Below the pieces are notes generated by a model. The model saw nothing but the letters and a program-made list of their open reading frames with translations, was not told the origin of the DNA and did no database searches. From contig OX424558.1 in NCBI GenBank assembly GCA_949152475.1, forward strand, positions 33,304,651 to 33,368,650: a stretch of 64,000 bases of DNA, in the 5' to 3' direction. Shown piece by piece: positions 1 through 9,449 of this stretch. Positions within the stretch are counted from its first letter, which is position 1. Each line of letters opens with the position of its first letter. This DNA comes from Terebella lapidaria (lineage: Eukaryota; Annelida; Polychaeta; Terebellida; Terebellidae). The position numbers were made by a program, and so were the translations under genes.

Positions 1-815
1 TGCTCCCAACCTACTGTTCCATTCAAATGACACAAAGAGACACGTACAAATTCACAACATAATAAATGTATGTGGACAGAAGTGAACTACGAAATGAACT
101 ATATGATATGTATATTGTACCTATTATTACCAGTATTGTAAAGATGGGATAATATTTTATGCTTACGTACTACTAGTATGCATTTTGTAAAAAAAAATGT
201 AATAAATTGTATATGTTGTACATATGGCCTGTGAATGTTGTTATAATTTTAAATGGTGTTTGCTTTGTAAAAATATTGTATTACATATTTCCTGATTATA
301 TGCACATGTATATCATGCACCAAGCAGCTATCTTAAAATAGGGCTTGCCCTGCTGATCAATGCTATATTATTCAATAAATATGTTTAAACCAAAGCTGTC
401 ATATCTTCATAAATAATTAGAATATTGACATGCTGTAAAATTATAATAATCTCCGAGATTCACTCTATCATCTGTGAAAAAAAATATCCTGACTTTAGGT
501 GGACTTCAAATCTTGTGTATGCATTTGTGCGTGCATGGTTTGATGTTTGTGTGATTCACTTGTAAACGCGTTTTTACAAATACCATAGGCCTAGATTACA
601 TCTATTACATCTATTACTAGATTACATCTAGTGTTACATTAGGACGTATTTTAAAAATATTTTCATTTGGTTTACCATTATCATCTTGTTGACGTGTCCC
701 TCACACACACATGGATACGAATCACGTGATCAACATATCAAACAGGCACAGTGTATGCACAAAAATAATGGTGAAATAGTGTTTTGAGTGTGGAATGTGG
801 ATGTGAGTTAATTTC
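1..815. other. AT-rich sequence without recognised gene
   Basis: No open frame with protein-like composition and no long repeat was recognised on either strand. The only local structure is a short run of ATTACATCTA-type words near 592-640. Confidence 0.6.
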
Positions 816-821
816 AAACCA

Positions 822-940
822 TAAGTCAGGGAGAATGTACGAGTAACAATAGATTCGTAGAAACGAATGGGCGAGGGGCGAAGCCCCCGAGTCTATTCGT
901 ATCTACGAATCTATTGTTACGAGGTACATTCTCTGACTTA
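822..940. repeat. 119-bp near-perfect palindrome
   Basis: The left arm (TAAGTCAGGGAGAATGTAC, then the TAGATTCGTAG word) pairs with the right arm, which ends CATTCTCTGACTTA. The centre is GC-rich: GAGGGGCGAAGCCCCCGAG. The arms match almost completely, so the strand could extrude a long hairpin. A smaller palindrome (AGATTCGTAACTACGAATCT) follows at about 969-990 and reuses the same TTCGTA words, which suggests shared origin. Confidence 0.85.
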
Positions 941-1071
941 AACTATTTCCCACATATATACATCAAGGTAGATTCGTAACTACGAATCTACTGCTCTCTA
1001 ATACCTCATTCTGAGTTCCAATTCTGAGTTCTACCCAGTGTGTTGAAATCACTTTCCGTGACGGGCTGCTC

Positions 1072-1079
1072 TATAAATA
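1072..1079 (+). promoter_or_regulatory. TATA-box-like TATAAATA
   Basis: TATAAATA lies about 260 bp before the ATG of the 85-codon open frame at 1338. A GC-rich segment (about 1110-1310) between them looks like an interspersed repeat. The match alone is weak evidence for a promoter. Confidence 0.25.
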
Positions 1080-1337
1080 CAGTCTCGATAACTAGCTTGG
1101 TCACTTGTGCCTGAAAACCTCCCACGCCAGTGCAGCCCGACTGGCGGTAAAAACAAAGGCCGGGTGGTGTCAGAGACTGTCTATGGTGTCTGGCACCTAA
1201 AAGATCCTTTGGGATTTATCGTAAAGAGTAGGGGATTTCCCCGATCCCGGGTTTCTGTCTAGGGGGCATATCATTGAGTTATGGCGCCCCCCTACCCCTA
1301 GTACAAGTACCAAGCTTGGTCACTCAATCGCTCAAAA

Positions 1338-1595
1338 ATGGTGGAAGACGATGATATATTTCTGACGCAGCATTCCTTCAGGCTTGAAGACACTGTTGAT
1401 ACAATGACTGTCCAACATTGTGCGCTGAATTTATTGCATATAAATACTCAGAATTGTTTCGTTGCGACTGCGTCTTACAACGGGATAGTAGAGACCTGTG
1501 AACAGGTGACAATGCCGAGCAGTCTGGTGATCCCAGTCCGGTATCACACACCGGTGTTTTCCGATGTTCCCGGCGATGAGCTCGTCGCTACTTGA
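1338..1595 (+). CDS. Hypothetical 85-residue open frame
   Basis: An ATG in good context (AAAATGG) opens 85 codons rich in Asp, Val and Thr; it starts MVEDDDIFLTQHSF. No domain, signal peptide or membrane span is visible. It lies upstream, on the same strand, of the KIAA1958/ZMYM-like relic at about 1817-2150, so it may be the first exon of that decayed gene. No convincing splice donor joins the two in phase. It could also be a chance frame: composition is protein-like, but the length is not decisive. Confidence 0.3.
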   Translation: MVEDDDIFLTQHSFRLEDTVDTMTVQHCALNLLHINTQNCFVATASYNGIVETCEQVTMPSSLVIPVRYHTPVFSDVPGDELVAT

Positions 1596-1816
1596 GTAAC
1601 AAGTGTCTGATCAATAAAATAAATTCTGAGAGAAACCACTAGACAGTCGAAAGTTAAAACAGGAAGCCGCAAAAGGTAAAATTATGTTTAATTTACAGTA
1701 CATTAACTAAATTAAATGCGTTTTGATAATTCGTGATAATTGAATTTGTTTGTCTGCTTCAGAGTGACTGGTTTTGATACATACGCAAATATTGGATTTG
1801 TTATATGTTTTGTAGT

Positions 1817-2150
1817 TTGTGTGCTTCGACGAAGAAGTGTACGCGGCAATCGGTCTCTTCAACGAATGGAAAGCCGGGTGAATTTCGAACGCAATCGCAC
1901 AGCATGATGTGGACACCCTCCAATACGACTTGAAATGGCAGAAAATGAATTATGCTTCGCTTTGAGACGTTTTGTCCTGGAGGCCAGGAAAGGAATGCCA
2001 GTCGCAACACAAAATGAGTTGGTGATCACCATTCAGTTACACCTCGTGCTAAAAGGTCGGGAAATATGCTCCCTACAGAAATGGATATTTTTGTGCTTGA
2101 AAACTCACAAGAGGACGACTGGTGCACAACGCAACCGGTCAGTGTAATCC
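1817..2150 (+). pseudogene. Relic of KIAA1958/ZMYM-like coding region
   Basis: One frame after an acceptor-like site (ATGTTTTGTAG, ends at 1816) reads FVCFDEE then IGLFNEWKAG before a stop. From 1935 another frame reads MAENELCFALRRFVLEARKG followed by a hydrophobic helix-like stretch to 2147. In the DUF3504-type proteins (KIAA1958, ZMYM, QRICH1 relatives, thought to derive from Crypton tyrosine recombinases) a LFNEWK-like helix precedes an ELxFxLxRFVLEARK-like motif, and that order is kept here. The usual residues just after the ARK motif seem to be missing. A frameshift and at least one stop make this a relic. The family call rests on motif memory and needs a profile search. Confidence 0.42.
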
Positions 2151-2339
2151 TACGACTGGCGGCACGAAAAATCCACGTCAAGACACTGTTCTCCACTGGA
2201 AAAAAGTACCCACGGTGACTGTAATGTCCGACAATAACGTGAGCGACAGAGTGCATGTGACTATAAATAATAATATGCTGGAAAATAAGTATATTCTTTT
2301 GTATAACTTTCCGCCTGCAAAAAATCGTTGTGTGAAAAT

Positions 2340-2575
2340 TGTGTTTGTGTCTGTACTTGTATAATCCACATTTGGTAGGTCTCTCAGAGAGTTTAGATTC
2401 GTAGATCAATCTATAGTTAAATCTACAGTTTGTGTATTGATGTATAATCTACATTTGCTTGGTATCTCAGACAAGTGTAGATTCGTGGATCAGAATCTAT
2501 ATAGTTAAATCTACATTTGGTAGATATATCTCAGAAAGTGTAGATTCGTAGATAAGAATCTACAGTTGAAACAAA
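2340..2575. repeat. Three imperfect tandem copies of a TAGATTCGTAGAT-bearing unit
   Basis: Three units of about 75-80 bp repeat the order: ATAATCCACATTTGGTAGG, a CTCAGA word, GTGTAGATTCGTAGATCA, then ATCTATAGTTAAATCTAC. Within each unit, GTAGATT and AATCTAC form short inverted repeats. The TAGATTCGTAG word is shared with the palindrome at 822-940, so the two may be parts of one dispersed family. Confidence 0.65.
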
Positions 2576-2629
2576 GGAGTGACGTCACATGTATAGTTTA
2601 AATAGATGTATATTACAGTAAATTTCTAC

Positions 2630-2844
2630 CTGTTTAAGACTCCTGTAATTTCTGCCCAAGCTTTCCGTTTTTGTTGTTGAGTAACTGTGGTGGTGAATTT
2701 TCCCTCAGGAATCGCGTTTCTACATTCGTACTCATGTACAATAATGCTTTCTTCTCTTTTGCTAAAATTTGGTTTTCTTGTAACTTCGCTCGACATGCCT
2801 AATATTGTTGATGTTATGTTGTTGTTAATGAACTCTAAAACCAT
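2630..2844 (-). CDS. Myb/SANT-like DNA-binding exon, PIF/Harbinger or NAIF1 type
   Basis: The minus-strand exon begins at an ATG at 2844 or, more likely, at 2796 (MSSEVTRKPNFSKREE). It carries the pattern KPNFSKREE...IVHEYECR...GKFTTTVTQQQKRKAWAEI, which fits the Myb_DNA-bind_5 domain of Harbinger-associated Myb proteins and NAIF1: acidic/basic helix 1, then a GKF-TV turn, then a KxxAW helix. The reading frame ends at AACAG|GTAGAA, a reasonable donor at 2629-2628, leaving phase 2. Such proteins bind DNA and partner a Harbinger transposase in transposition. No transposase domain is seen downstream, so the element is probably truncated. A domesticated host gene cannot be excluded. Confidence 0.6.
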
Positions 2845-2879
2845 TGTCTGCAATTGGTAAATATTGCTATTTCCGACAT

Positions 2880-3043
2880 GGTGGACGCATGCGCGAGCTT
2901 TGTTTCGGTTCTTTGGTTCGGTAAGCCGGCTAGCTCTGAAACACTTAAGCCGAATAAATTTAAGCCTGATTAAGATAGCCGGCTTAGAGACTCTAATCCA
3001 GTTTAGCTAAGTCTAAGTCATCTTTGTGAAACACACCTCTGGA
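2880..3043 (-). mobile_element. Possible PIF/Harbinger 5' end with terminal sequence
   Basis: Read on the minus strand, about 3037 downward gives GGTGTGTTTCACAAAGATGA followed by GACTTAGACTTAGC. This resembles the GTTTCACAAAG-type termini common on Harbinger-superfamily elements in invertebrates. The Myb exon starts about 190 bp inside. No matching opposite terminus was found below 2600, so the copy appears incomplete. Confidence 0.4.
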
Positions 3044-3104
3044 CATTAAACACAAAATATGTAGACTGCTGTCATGGCTTCTAGTTTTGAACTGTTTTGA
3101 CTAC

Positions 3105-3660
3105 TTCGGGGACCCCTGACGTGATTTGCCGTTGCGAGACTGGGGTATCCATGTGAAAATTGTTGATGCAAATTTCACTCTTGTATGTATTTATGCAAAT
3201 TTACTTTTTCACTCGTTCGCGTCAAATCACCGTCCTTTCTCGAGAAGAAAACAACTAAATGTATTAGACTTTTGAAACCTTGTTATTTTGCCCTAAATAC
3301 GTTTATCGCCTATGGATGAAAAGTCGACTCAAATGTAAATTTGGTGGGATTCAATTGTGAGGGAGTCTCACAAGTTTGACGGAATCAAAGCAAAATAAGA
3401 CGTCTACCACCCACACTAGCAAATGAATGAAATCAATCAATAAGGTTGTTTGCGAGACACACGTACACACTAAAGTTAGTAAAAAATATTCTGAATCTGT
3501 GCATTGCCCAAAATGCCACAAGCTAGCATCTACCTTCGAACACATGAATTTGGACCTGTTACTTTGCAGTTGTTATCTGGGCATATGATTCTACCATTAG
3601 TATTTGGTATTGATTGCCAAAAGCACTATACAATCTCGAATATACTCGTCTTGGATGTTA
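3105..3660. repeat. U repeat unit, part 1 (interrupted by LINE)
   Basis: The segment from GACGTGATTTGCCGTTGCGAG through the ATGAATGAAATCAATC word to a TCTGGGCAT...TTCTACCATTAG stretch is collinear with 11805-12360. A later match resumes on the far side of the LINE at about 8505. No protein-like frame is conserved between the copies. Confidence 0.75.
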
Positions 3661-3832
3661 TGGTTTTTGATTGATTTTTGATTTCAATCGTTTATTAGAG
3701 TGACCAGAGTACATGCAAAACAAATAACATCATATAAAATACAAACAAGGTACTCCCAGCCTCACAGGGCTTATTAGTCACTACGAAACTGAAAACAAGA
3801 ACAACAAATACGTGACACGGCAATAGATTATC

Positions 3833-6800
3833 TTATCTGTCAAATATAATATTATTCCTATGCTGAATACATTCACATAAATATATGGACAAGTGCTTCT
3901 GACATAAAGATGCAAGACTTACAAATTTTTCTTCATCACTAATATTTTTGAAATCGTGTATTAGTTTTGTTACATTATTAAACAACTTTGTTCTATATGA
4001 AGTATATGTTGGACATGACATTACGAAATGAAACTCATCCTCAATTTCTGATAGATCACATAGCTTACATACACGTTCATTTAAAGATTTATTAGTATAT
4101 CTTCCTGTTTCAATTTCAAGTGGTAAAATACCAAGCCTAAACTGTGCCAACAAGGAACGATTACGCTTATTCATATAACTACTAATATAAACCTCTGTAG
4201 ACAATGCTGATTTGAATAACTTATATGTACGTAACTTTGGCTTATTTGAAACCTCCGTTCTCCAATCTTCTTCATTCAAACATATAAGTGAAACAAGGGC
4301 CTGATCAATCGGACATAAACGTCTTTCATCAAATATATTATTTAAATTAAGATAATTCAAAATTGTTTTCACATCGCTGCACCAGTTTTTACAACACAAG
4401 GTATAATCAATATTAAAAATATTTTTAACCAACCTAGCATCACACATATTTATCATTCTATTCCAAAATCGTAACATACATAAATATTTTCTATATTTAA
4501 TCGACAACCAACCAAAATCACCCAACATTCCAGCTACAGGGGCATATTTGTGAACTCCCAAGATAGTAACGCATCACTCTATTTTGAACATTATTATCAA
4601 AATTAAAGTTGCTAAAGCCCCATATTTCGGCACCATAATCATTGATGGAAGTCACAGCTGCAAAATACATTTTTTCAAAGGTCCTAAAACCAACATCTTT
4701 AAGATTGCGATATTTATGTATAATACCCCCTAAAGCTCTACCTGCAGACTCTGATAAAATTTTTGCACAGATCTGAACTCAAAAGTGAGAAACTCATCAA
4801 GGAATACACCTAGGTATTTATATTTGGTAACTACGTCTATAACATCACCACCATAATTAAAGGTAAAGGCAGTCTTAGCTCTCCTTTTTGGACGGAAATG
4901 TACAATATTAGATTTTTCAATATTCAATTTTAGTTTCCATTTATAACACCAATCGTGCATACATTTCAACATATTTTGTAAATTGGTTTCATTTTCAGAA
5001 AGAAGAACAATGTCATCAGCATATAGTAAAATTGATACATTCTCATCACCTATACAAACACCTTGGTTCAGTGATTTAATTTCTCGTGCCAAATCATTTA
5101 TGTACAGAGAAAATAGAGTAGGAGATAGATTGTCACCTTGCCTTACACCAGGTGTTGTAATAAACCAGTTACTGCATTCATTATTCAATCGTACACACGA
5201 GATTGTGTTACAATATAAAGACTTTACAGATTCGTAACATCTTCCATCGATATTGTACAATAATAATCTATATAAAAGTAAGGTACGGTCCAAACAGTCA
5301 AATGCTTTTCCCATATCGATAAATGCACAAAATGTATTCAAGTTGGCCTTCTGTCGATTTCTTATAATACTTGTTAAAACGAAAATATGATCAGAACAGG
5401 ACCGTCCCTTCCGAAAGCCATTTTGCTCATCAGCCAAGACATCATTTTCTTCACAGTAATTTACAATACGATTATTCAAAATGGATGTATAAACTTTTGA
5501 TACACAGGATAAAAGAGATATTCCTCTATAATTCAAAGGTACATATGGGTCCTTATTCGACCCCTTAGGAATTGGGTTAATCATTGCACGTAACCATACT
5601 GATGGGACAACACTGGTTTCAAACACTAATTTAAACAGTTTGTACATTGCAAAATGAATACCAGGACATTTTATAACTTCATTGGGAATACAATCAATAC
5701 CAGTTGCCTTTTTATTTCTAAGTCTAGAGATCGTATTAACAACTTCATCATATGTAATATCTGAATTAATATTGTCATTATTCTCACATACATGATTTTC
5801 ATCATGATTTTTCACAAAAGCTTTAGCACTTTCAGTAAAAGAAATATCACACTTCACAACTTTTGGGTTATACAAATTCTCGAATGCCCTTGATCACTTA
5901 TTAAGGAATTACCACATTTTACAGTTTCAGGTATTTTTGAACGTTTACCTGGTCCAAGATTTTTAACATGGTTCCAGAATTTTCTAGGATCTTCTGTACA
6001 GACATCTTCAATTTGTGTAATTTGTTGTTTTCTATGATCTCTCTGACACTTTCCTAAATATTTATCAAATGTATTCCTTGTATTTATAAACTCCCTTCGA
6101 ATTTTATCCACATCTCGTTTATCACATTTCCCCTTTTTCAACTTCAAATATATTTTTTCTTTACTAGACATGGCCTTCCAATACACTGTTAATTGTTGAT
6201 TCCAGTACGGTTTATATGATTTGAATTGTTTCCTACTATGTGCTCCAATATCTTTGTAATCAAGGAACGTGTCCATTTCTGTAAATATACACGAACACAA
6301 TGAATCATACAGTAAATCAATATTATTCTGATGTAGAATTTCACCTTCCAATCTATTAACCACTTTGTTCAGCTCATCCCGCCAGTTGACATTCGCCATA
6401 AAACCACTTTGTATATTACTCACATTATACTTTCTATGCGTATTGCTACCGGTGTTTGAAAAAGTTTGACCAAACAAAGAATGCTGCTTACTAGGATTAT
6501 GTGTACCGACACTCGAGTTATTCTCTAATCTCAACATGCTGCTTGGGCTAAAGTTCATGTCAACAACAACAATAGAATGGTCTGGGGGCCAACTCAAATC
6601 AGAAACACTTTTCTGCATACTATACTGTTCAAGTAATTCAGTAACAGTGTACACATGAAAATTATTACAATTAACCAATTGATCATGAGGGACACAGATA
6701 TAATCCACAACGGATTATACCCTTTGCTGGATATACATGTAAAATTATCATTTGGAAACCTCCCATTTAATACACACATATTTGTTTCCTGCAAAAATTC

Positions 6801-7389
6801 AACAAAAGCATCACCTTGAATATTTTTGGTTACATCAATGACTTGTCTATCAGGGATGTTGATATCAACATTAGAAATAACATCTAAGAGATTACCAATT
6901 CTTCCATTGATATCTCCACACACAACAATAGCATCTGCATCTATCAACATAGCATAGTATCAACATAAATTTGGCTACATAAATGAGAAAAGATATCATG
7001 TGAATTTCTACCTCTTGTGGAATTAAGTGGTGGCACATAACACCCATACAAAATAGTCACATATGCTGTATGTTTATGATTCAATACTAGTTTTATAACA
7101 CTGTCAACAGAAACATCATAAGTACATAGTATAGAGTTTTAACAAGAAATCCCTCACCTCCGGAACCTTTCCGTGCTTTACGATGAAAATTGTGTCGGTT
7201 ATTATCAAACCAAGTATAATTGTCGACAACAATATTTTCCTCATTTCTCAAATGAGTTTCACAAATACAAATTATGTCAATATCACATTGCAAGATCATT
7301 TCGTACCTCAATTGATAATTATGTTCAGTCCAACCATTCACATTCCAAGTTGCGAGGCGTATATATTCCCTGTGTGGCTGGAGTCTATC
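3833..7389 (-). pseudogene. LINE ORF2 (APE endonuclease and reverse transcriptase), frame-broken
   Basis: Endonuclease motifs in order: RLATWNVNGWTEHN (about 7350), ICICETHL with the catalytic Glu, VVCGDINGRIGN, DYICVPHDQL and PPDHSIVVVD. Reverse transcriptase motifs: NYRGISLLSCVSKVY, NGFRKGRSC, FIDMGKAFD (motif A), TPGVRQGDNLSP (motif B) and ILLYADDIVLL (motif C, YADD). A C-terminal RVCKLCDL...FHFVMSCP segment (about 4080-4010) matches the CCHC-like tail of such elements. The reading frame shifts near 7140, 6955, 6705, 5870 and between 4730 and 4561. Key catalytic residues survive, but no continuous protein can be made. The enzyme would nick chromosomal DNA and reverse transcribe element RNA at the target. 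Confidence 0.85.
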
Positions 7390-8439
7390 CTAGGCTGGGT
7401 TGTACAGGATGCGTGGTACCGGGGCTCGGAACACAGGTCGCGTTGTGTTGGGGTAGCTTTGTGTCATGTAGGGGTTCGCAGACATCGATGGGTTGAGGTT
7501 TGTCTGGAGCGTGCCGGTGTACGTCCCATCACAGTCCATACCTCGACACGGTGCAGTTAGAGTTGGGAACTGGTCAGGGTCCTGGATGTCTGGTGGATTC
7601 TGGTCACTGTGGCCAGGGTCTCGAAACCGGGACACACGAAGAGGCTCACTCTGTCGGAACCTAGGTATCGCCCCCTCTCCACGACTTGGAGTTGAGTGGT
7701 TGAGTTCGCGATGGGATGGTTCAACATCTGTCGATGATCTCTCCACTAGTCGCCCATTTCCAGCGAACCGAAAACGACCTTTCAGTTCTGGAATGGCATC
7801 ACATACAGTTCTTATGTTGTTTTGGGCCACTCTCTCTTCGTGTGTTTGGGAAGATCGCACATATACGCCACTATACTTTGAGGATTTCTTTAGATTGGCT
7901 TTTTTCCGCAGAACCTCAATTTTCTGAGATTGTGAGTCCAGCTCAATTTTCATTAGACCGGGTCTGTTATCCCTGCCAGTGAGTCTTTTTGATCTCACAA
8001 CTTTAATGTTTAAACCAAGACCCTCGTTCACTAGGGTTTGGGCCTGATCCAGAGTTGATGTGGATTGTTCTTCCTTTAGTTTAGACACCACAACAGTCCT
8101 ACTCGGGTTGAATGCGTCTGTTTCAAACAGAGTTTGCACCGTACTTTCGATTTTTTCAATGCGATTTGACATACCGTCTATCTCCACTGCCACATCCGCT
8201 CGCAGCCTGCCAATTTTGGTGTCGATGTCTTCCAACAGTTCTTGTTTGCACTCGTCAATCTTTGATGTAAGTGTCTCTCGGAGAGCCACCTGTTCTCTCC
8301 TGATCGAGGTACACACAACAGTGAGAGTCCTGAGTTGCCTGCTGATTGACACGATAGGATCGGCATCGTAGTTCGTTGAGGAATCAAGCGTAGATTGGTC
8401 CATACCGGTTTCTTCCAAGTCCTCGCCTTGAGTAGCCAT
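7390..8439 (-). CDS. LINE ORF1 protein (coiled coil plus RRM-like)
   Basis: This is an intact 349-codon frame from ATG. Residues about 40-120 are charged and heptad-like (KIDECKQELLEDIDTKIGRL, RIEKIESTVQTLF), fitting a coiled coil. Residues about 120-210 (RTVVVSKLKEE through VRSKRLTGRDNRPGLMKIEL, then VLRKKANLKKSSKYSGVYV) fit the RRM-like and C-terminal fold of L1-type ORF1 proteins. These bind element RNA and act as nucleic-acid chaperones. The C-terminal third is Pro/Arg/Ser-rich and probably disordered. It ends in TAG at 7392-7390. The codons immediately after it, in the same frame, lead into the ORF2 endonuclease. The function is known for the family and inferred here. Confidence 0.85.
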   Translation of the reverse strand: MATQGEDLEETGMDQSTLDSSTNYDADPIVSISRQLRTLTVVCTSIRREQVALRETLTSKIDECKQELLEDIDTKIGRLRADVAVEIDGMSNRIEKIESTVQTLFETDAFNPSRTVVVSKLKEEQSTSTLDQAQTLVNEGLGLNIKVVRSKRLTGRDNRPGLMKIELDSQSQKIEVLRKKANLKKSSKYSGVYVRSSQTHEERVAQNNIRTVCDAIPELKGRFRFAGNGRLVERSSTDVEPSHRELNHSTPSRGEGAIPRFRQSEPLRVSRFRDPGHSDQNPPDIQDPDQFPTLTAPCRGMDCDGTYTGTLQTNLNPSMSANPYMTQSYPNTTRPVFRAPVPRILYNPA

Positions 8440-8504
8440 ATTTTGAGACGGTCCCTCGACTGCTCGATGCTAGATCAACGTTCTCCCCACACGTCAACGT
8501 GATT

Positions 8505-9050
8505 CATCTTTCGGTGCATTCTGCGAAAAATGTGTTCTGCAAATGAATCAGTCATGCTGATATTTTTTGTATCGTCAAACAAAATTCAAGGCATGGGCTC
8601 ATGAACGTTTCATGAAAACCTGATTTATTTATACTGCCTGGAAAATCAGTTTTCCATGCAGATTACATTGGCATTGGTTAAAATGCATTGTTTCTGCTGA
8701 GTAGTGACAACCAGGGTTACGTTCCAAACAAGAGAAACAATACGAAATCATGACGAATATAAACAGAAAAAAATGTGACGGGGACAATGAAGACAGGAAG
8801 TACGCTAACGGTTGTAGCAATAATGCATTATGTAAAGATTGCATTGCAGCAAAATATTCTAAGCGTTATTCACACAGAAATATTTGCCTCTACGCGTTCA
8901 TTTGTTTGCTTTGGAGTCTTGACATTGTTCTGGTGTGTGACCATGTATCGTATCATCCGAACTGTGCACCACTTCATTGGCCAGCACAAGACTGATAATA
9001 CCTCAAACTTTGCAGAATGCCCACTAAGATCAACACTTTACTAAATTAGT
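8505..9050. repeat. U repeat unit, part 2 (right of LINE)
   Basis: From CATGCTGATATT and AAATTCAAGGCATG onward this matches 12390-12480. Farther right, TTGACATTGTTCTGGTGTGTGACCATGTATCG matches the related words at about 23777, 41720 and 44575. It contains no supported coding sequence. Confidence 0.65.
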
Positions 9051-9172
9051 AAATTGCTCAATTTAGATAACATAATTTTTTTTAAATTTAATTTTGGGAA
9101 AAAAATCGTCTAAATTGGGGAAACACAAATAACATACATACAACACTGACAACGTCAACTAAGAGCGTACAC

Positions 9173-9447
9173 AATGGCGGATCCATGACATTAGGCCTAC
9201 ATTCCATTGATGATCGAACATGTCGTCTGACACATATCTTATCCAAGTTTAAACGCAACCACCCATGTTCTGATCCTACCAGAGCCGTAGCTCCCCCACT
9301 GTGAGAAATGAAAGCAATATTTGGACTGAAAAAAAAACGTGTTGGTATCCTCATCGTAACACTGATTTTTTTCTCGAATATTTTTTTTTATTTGACTTTG
9401 GGGGGAGCAGTTGCTCCCACCACTCCCCCCCCCCTGGATCCGCCAGT
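9173..9447. mobile_element. Small MITE-like element with GGCGGATCCA ends
   Basis: GGCGGATCCA (9174-9183) is inverted as TGGATCCGCC near 9436-9445, bracketing about 270 bp that contains a GGGGGGAGCAGTTGCTCCC hairpin-like segment and a C-run. The flanks show no clear target duplication. The family is unknown. Confidence 0.45.
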
Positions 9448-9449
9448 GA

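Larger units (their letters stand above)
3661..8505 (-). mobile_element. Non-LTR retrotransposon (APE-type LINE), near full length
   Basis: The 4.85-kb minus-strand element has ORF1 (8439-7390) and an ORF2 with endonuclease, reverse transcriptase and a C-terminal Cys/His motif (7389-3833). The 3' end has no poly(A). It ends in an ATCAAAAATCAATCAAAAA-type tail (plus-strand 3662-3685), as in CR1/L2/jockey-group LINEs. It interrupts a U unit: sequence left of 3660 and right of about 8505 is contiguous in the copy at 11805-12480. An intact ORF1 suggests moderate age, but ORF2 has several frameshifts, so this copy is not autonomous. The clade is unsettled. Confidence 0.88.
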
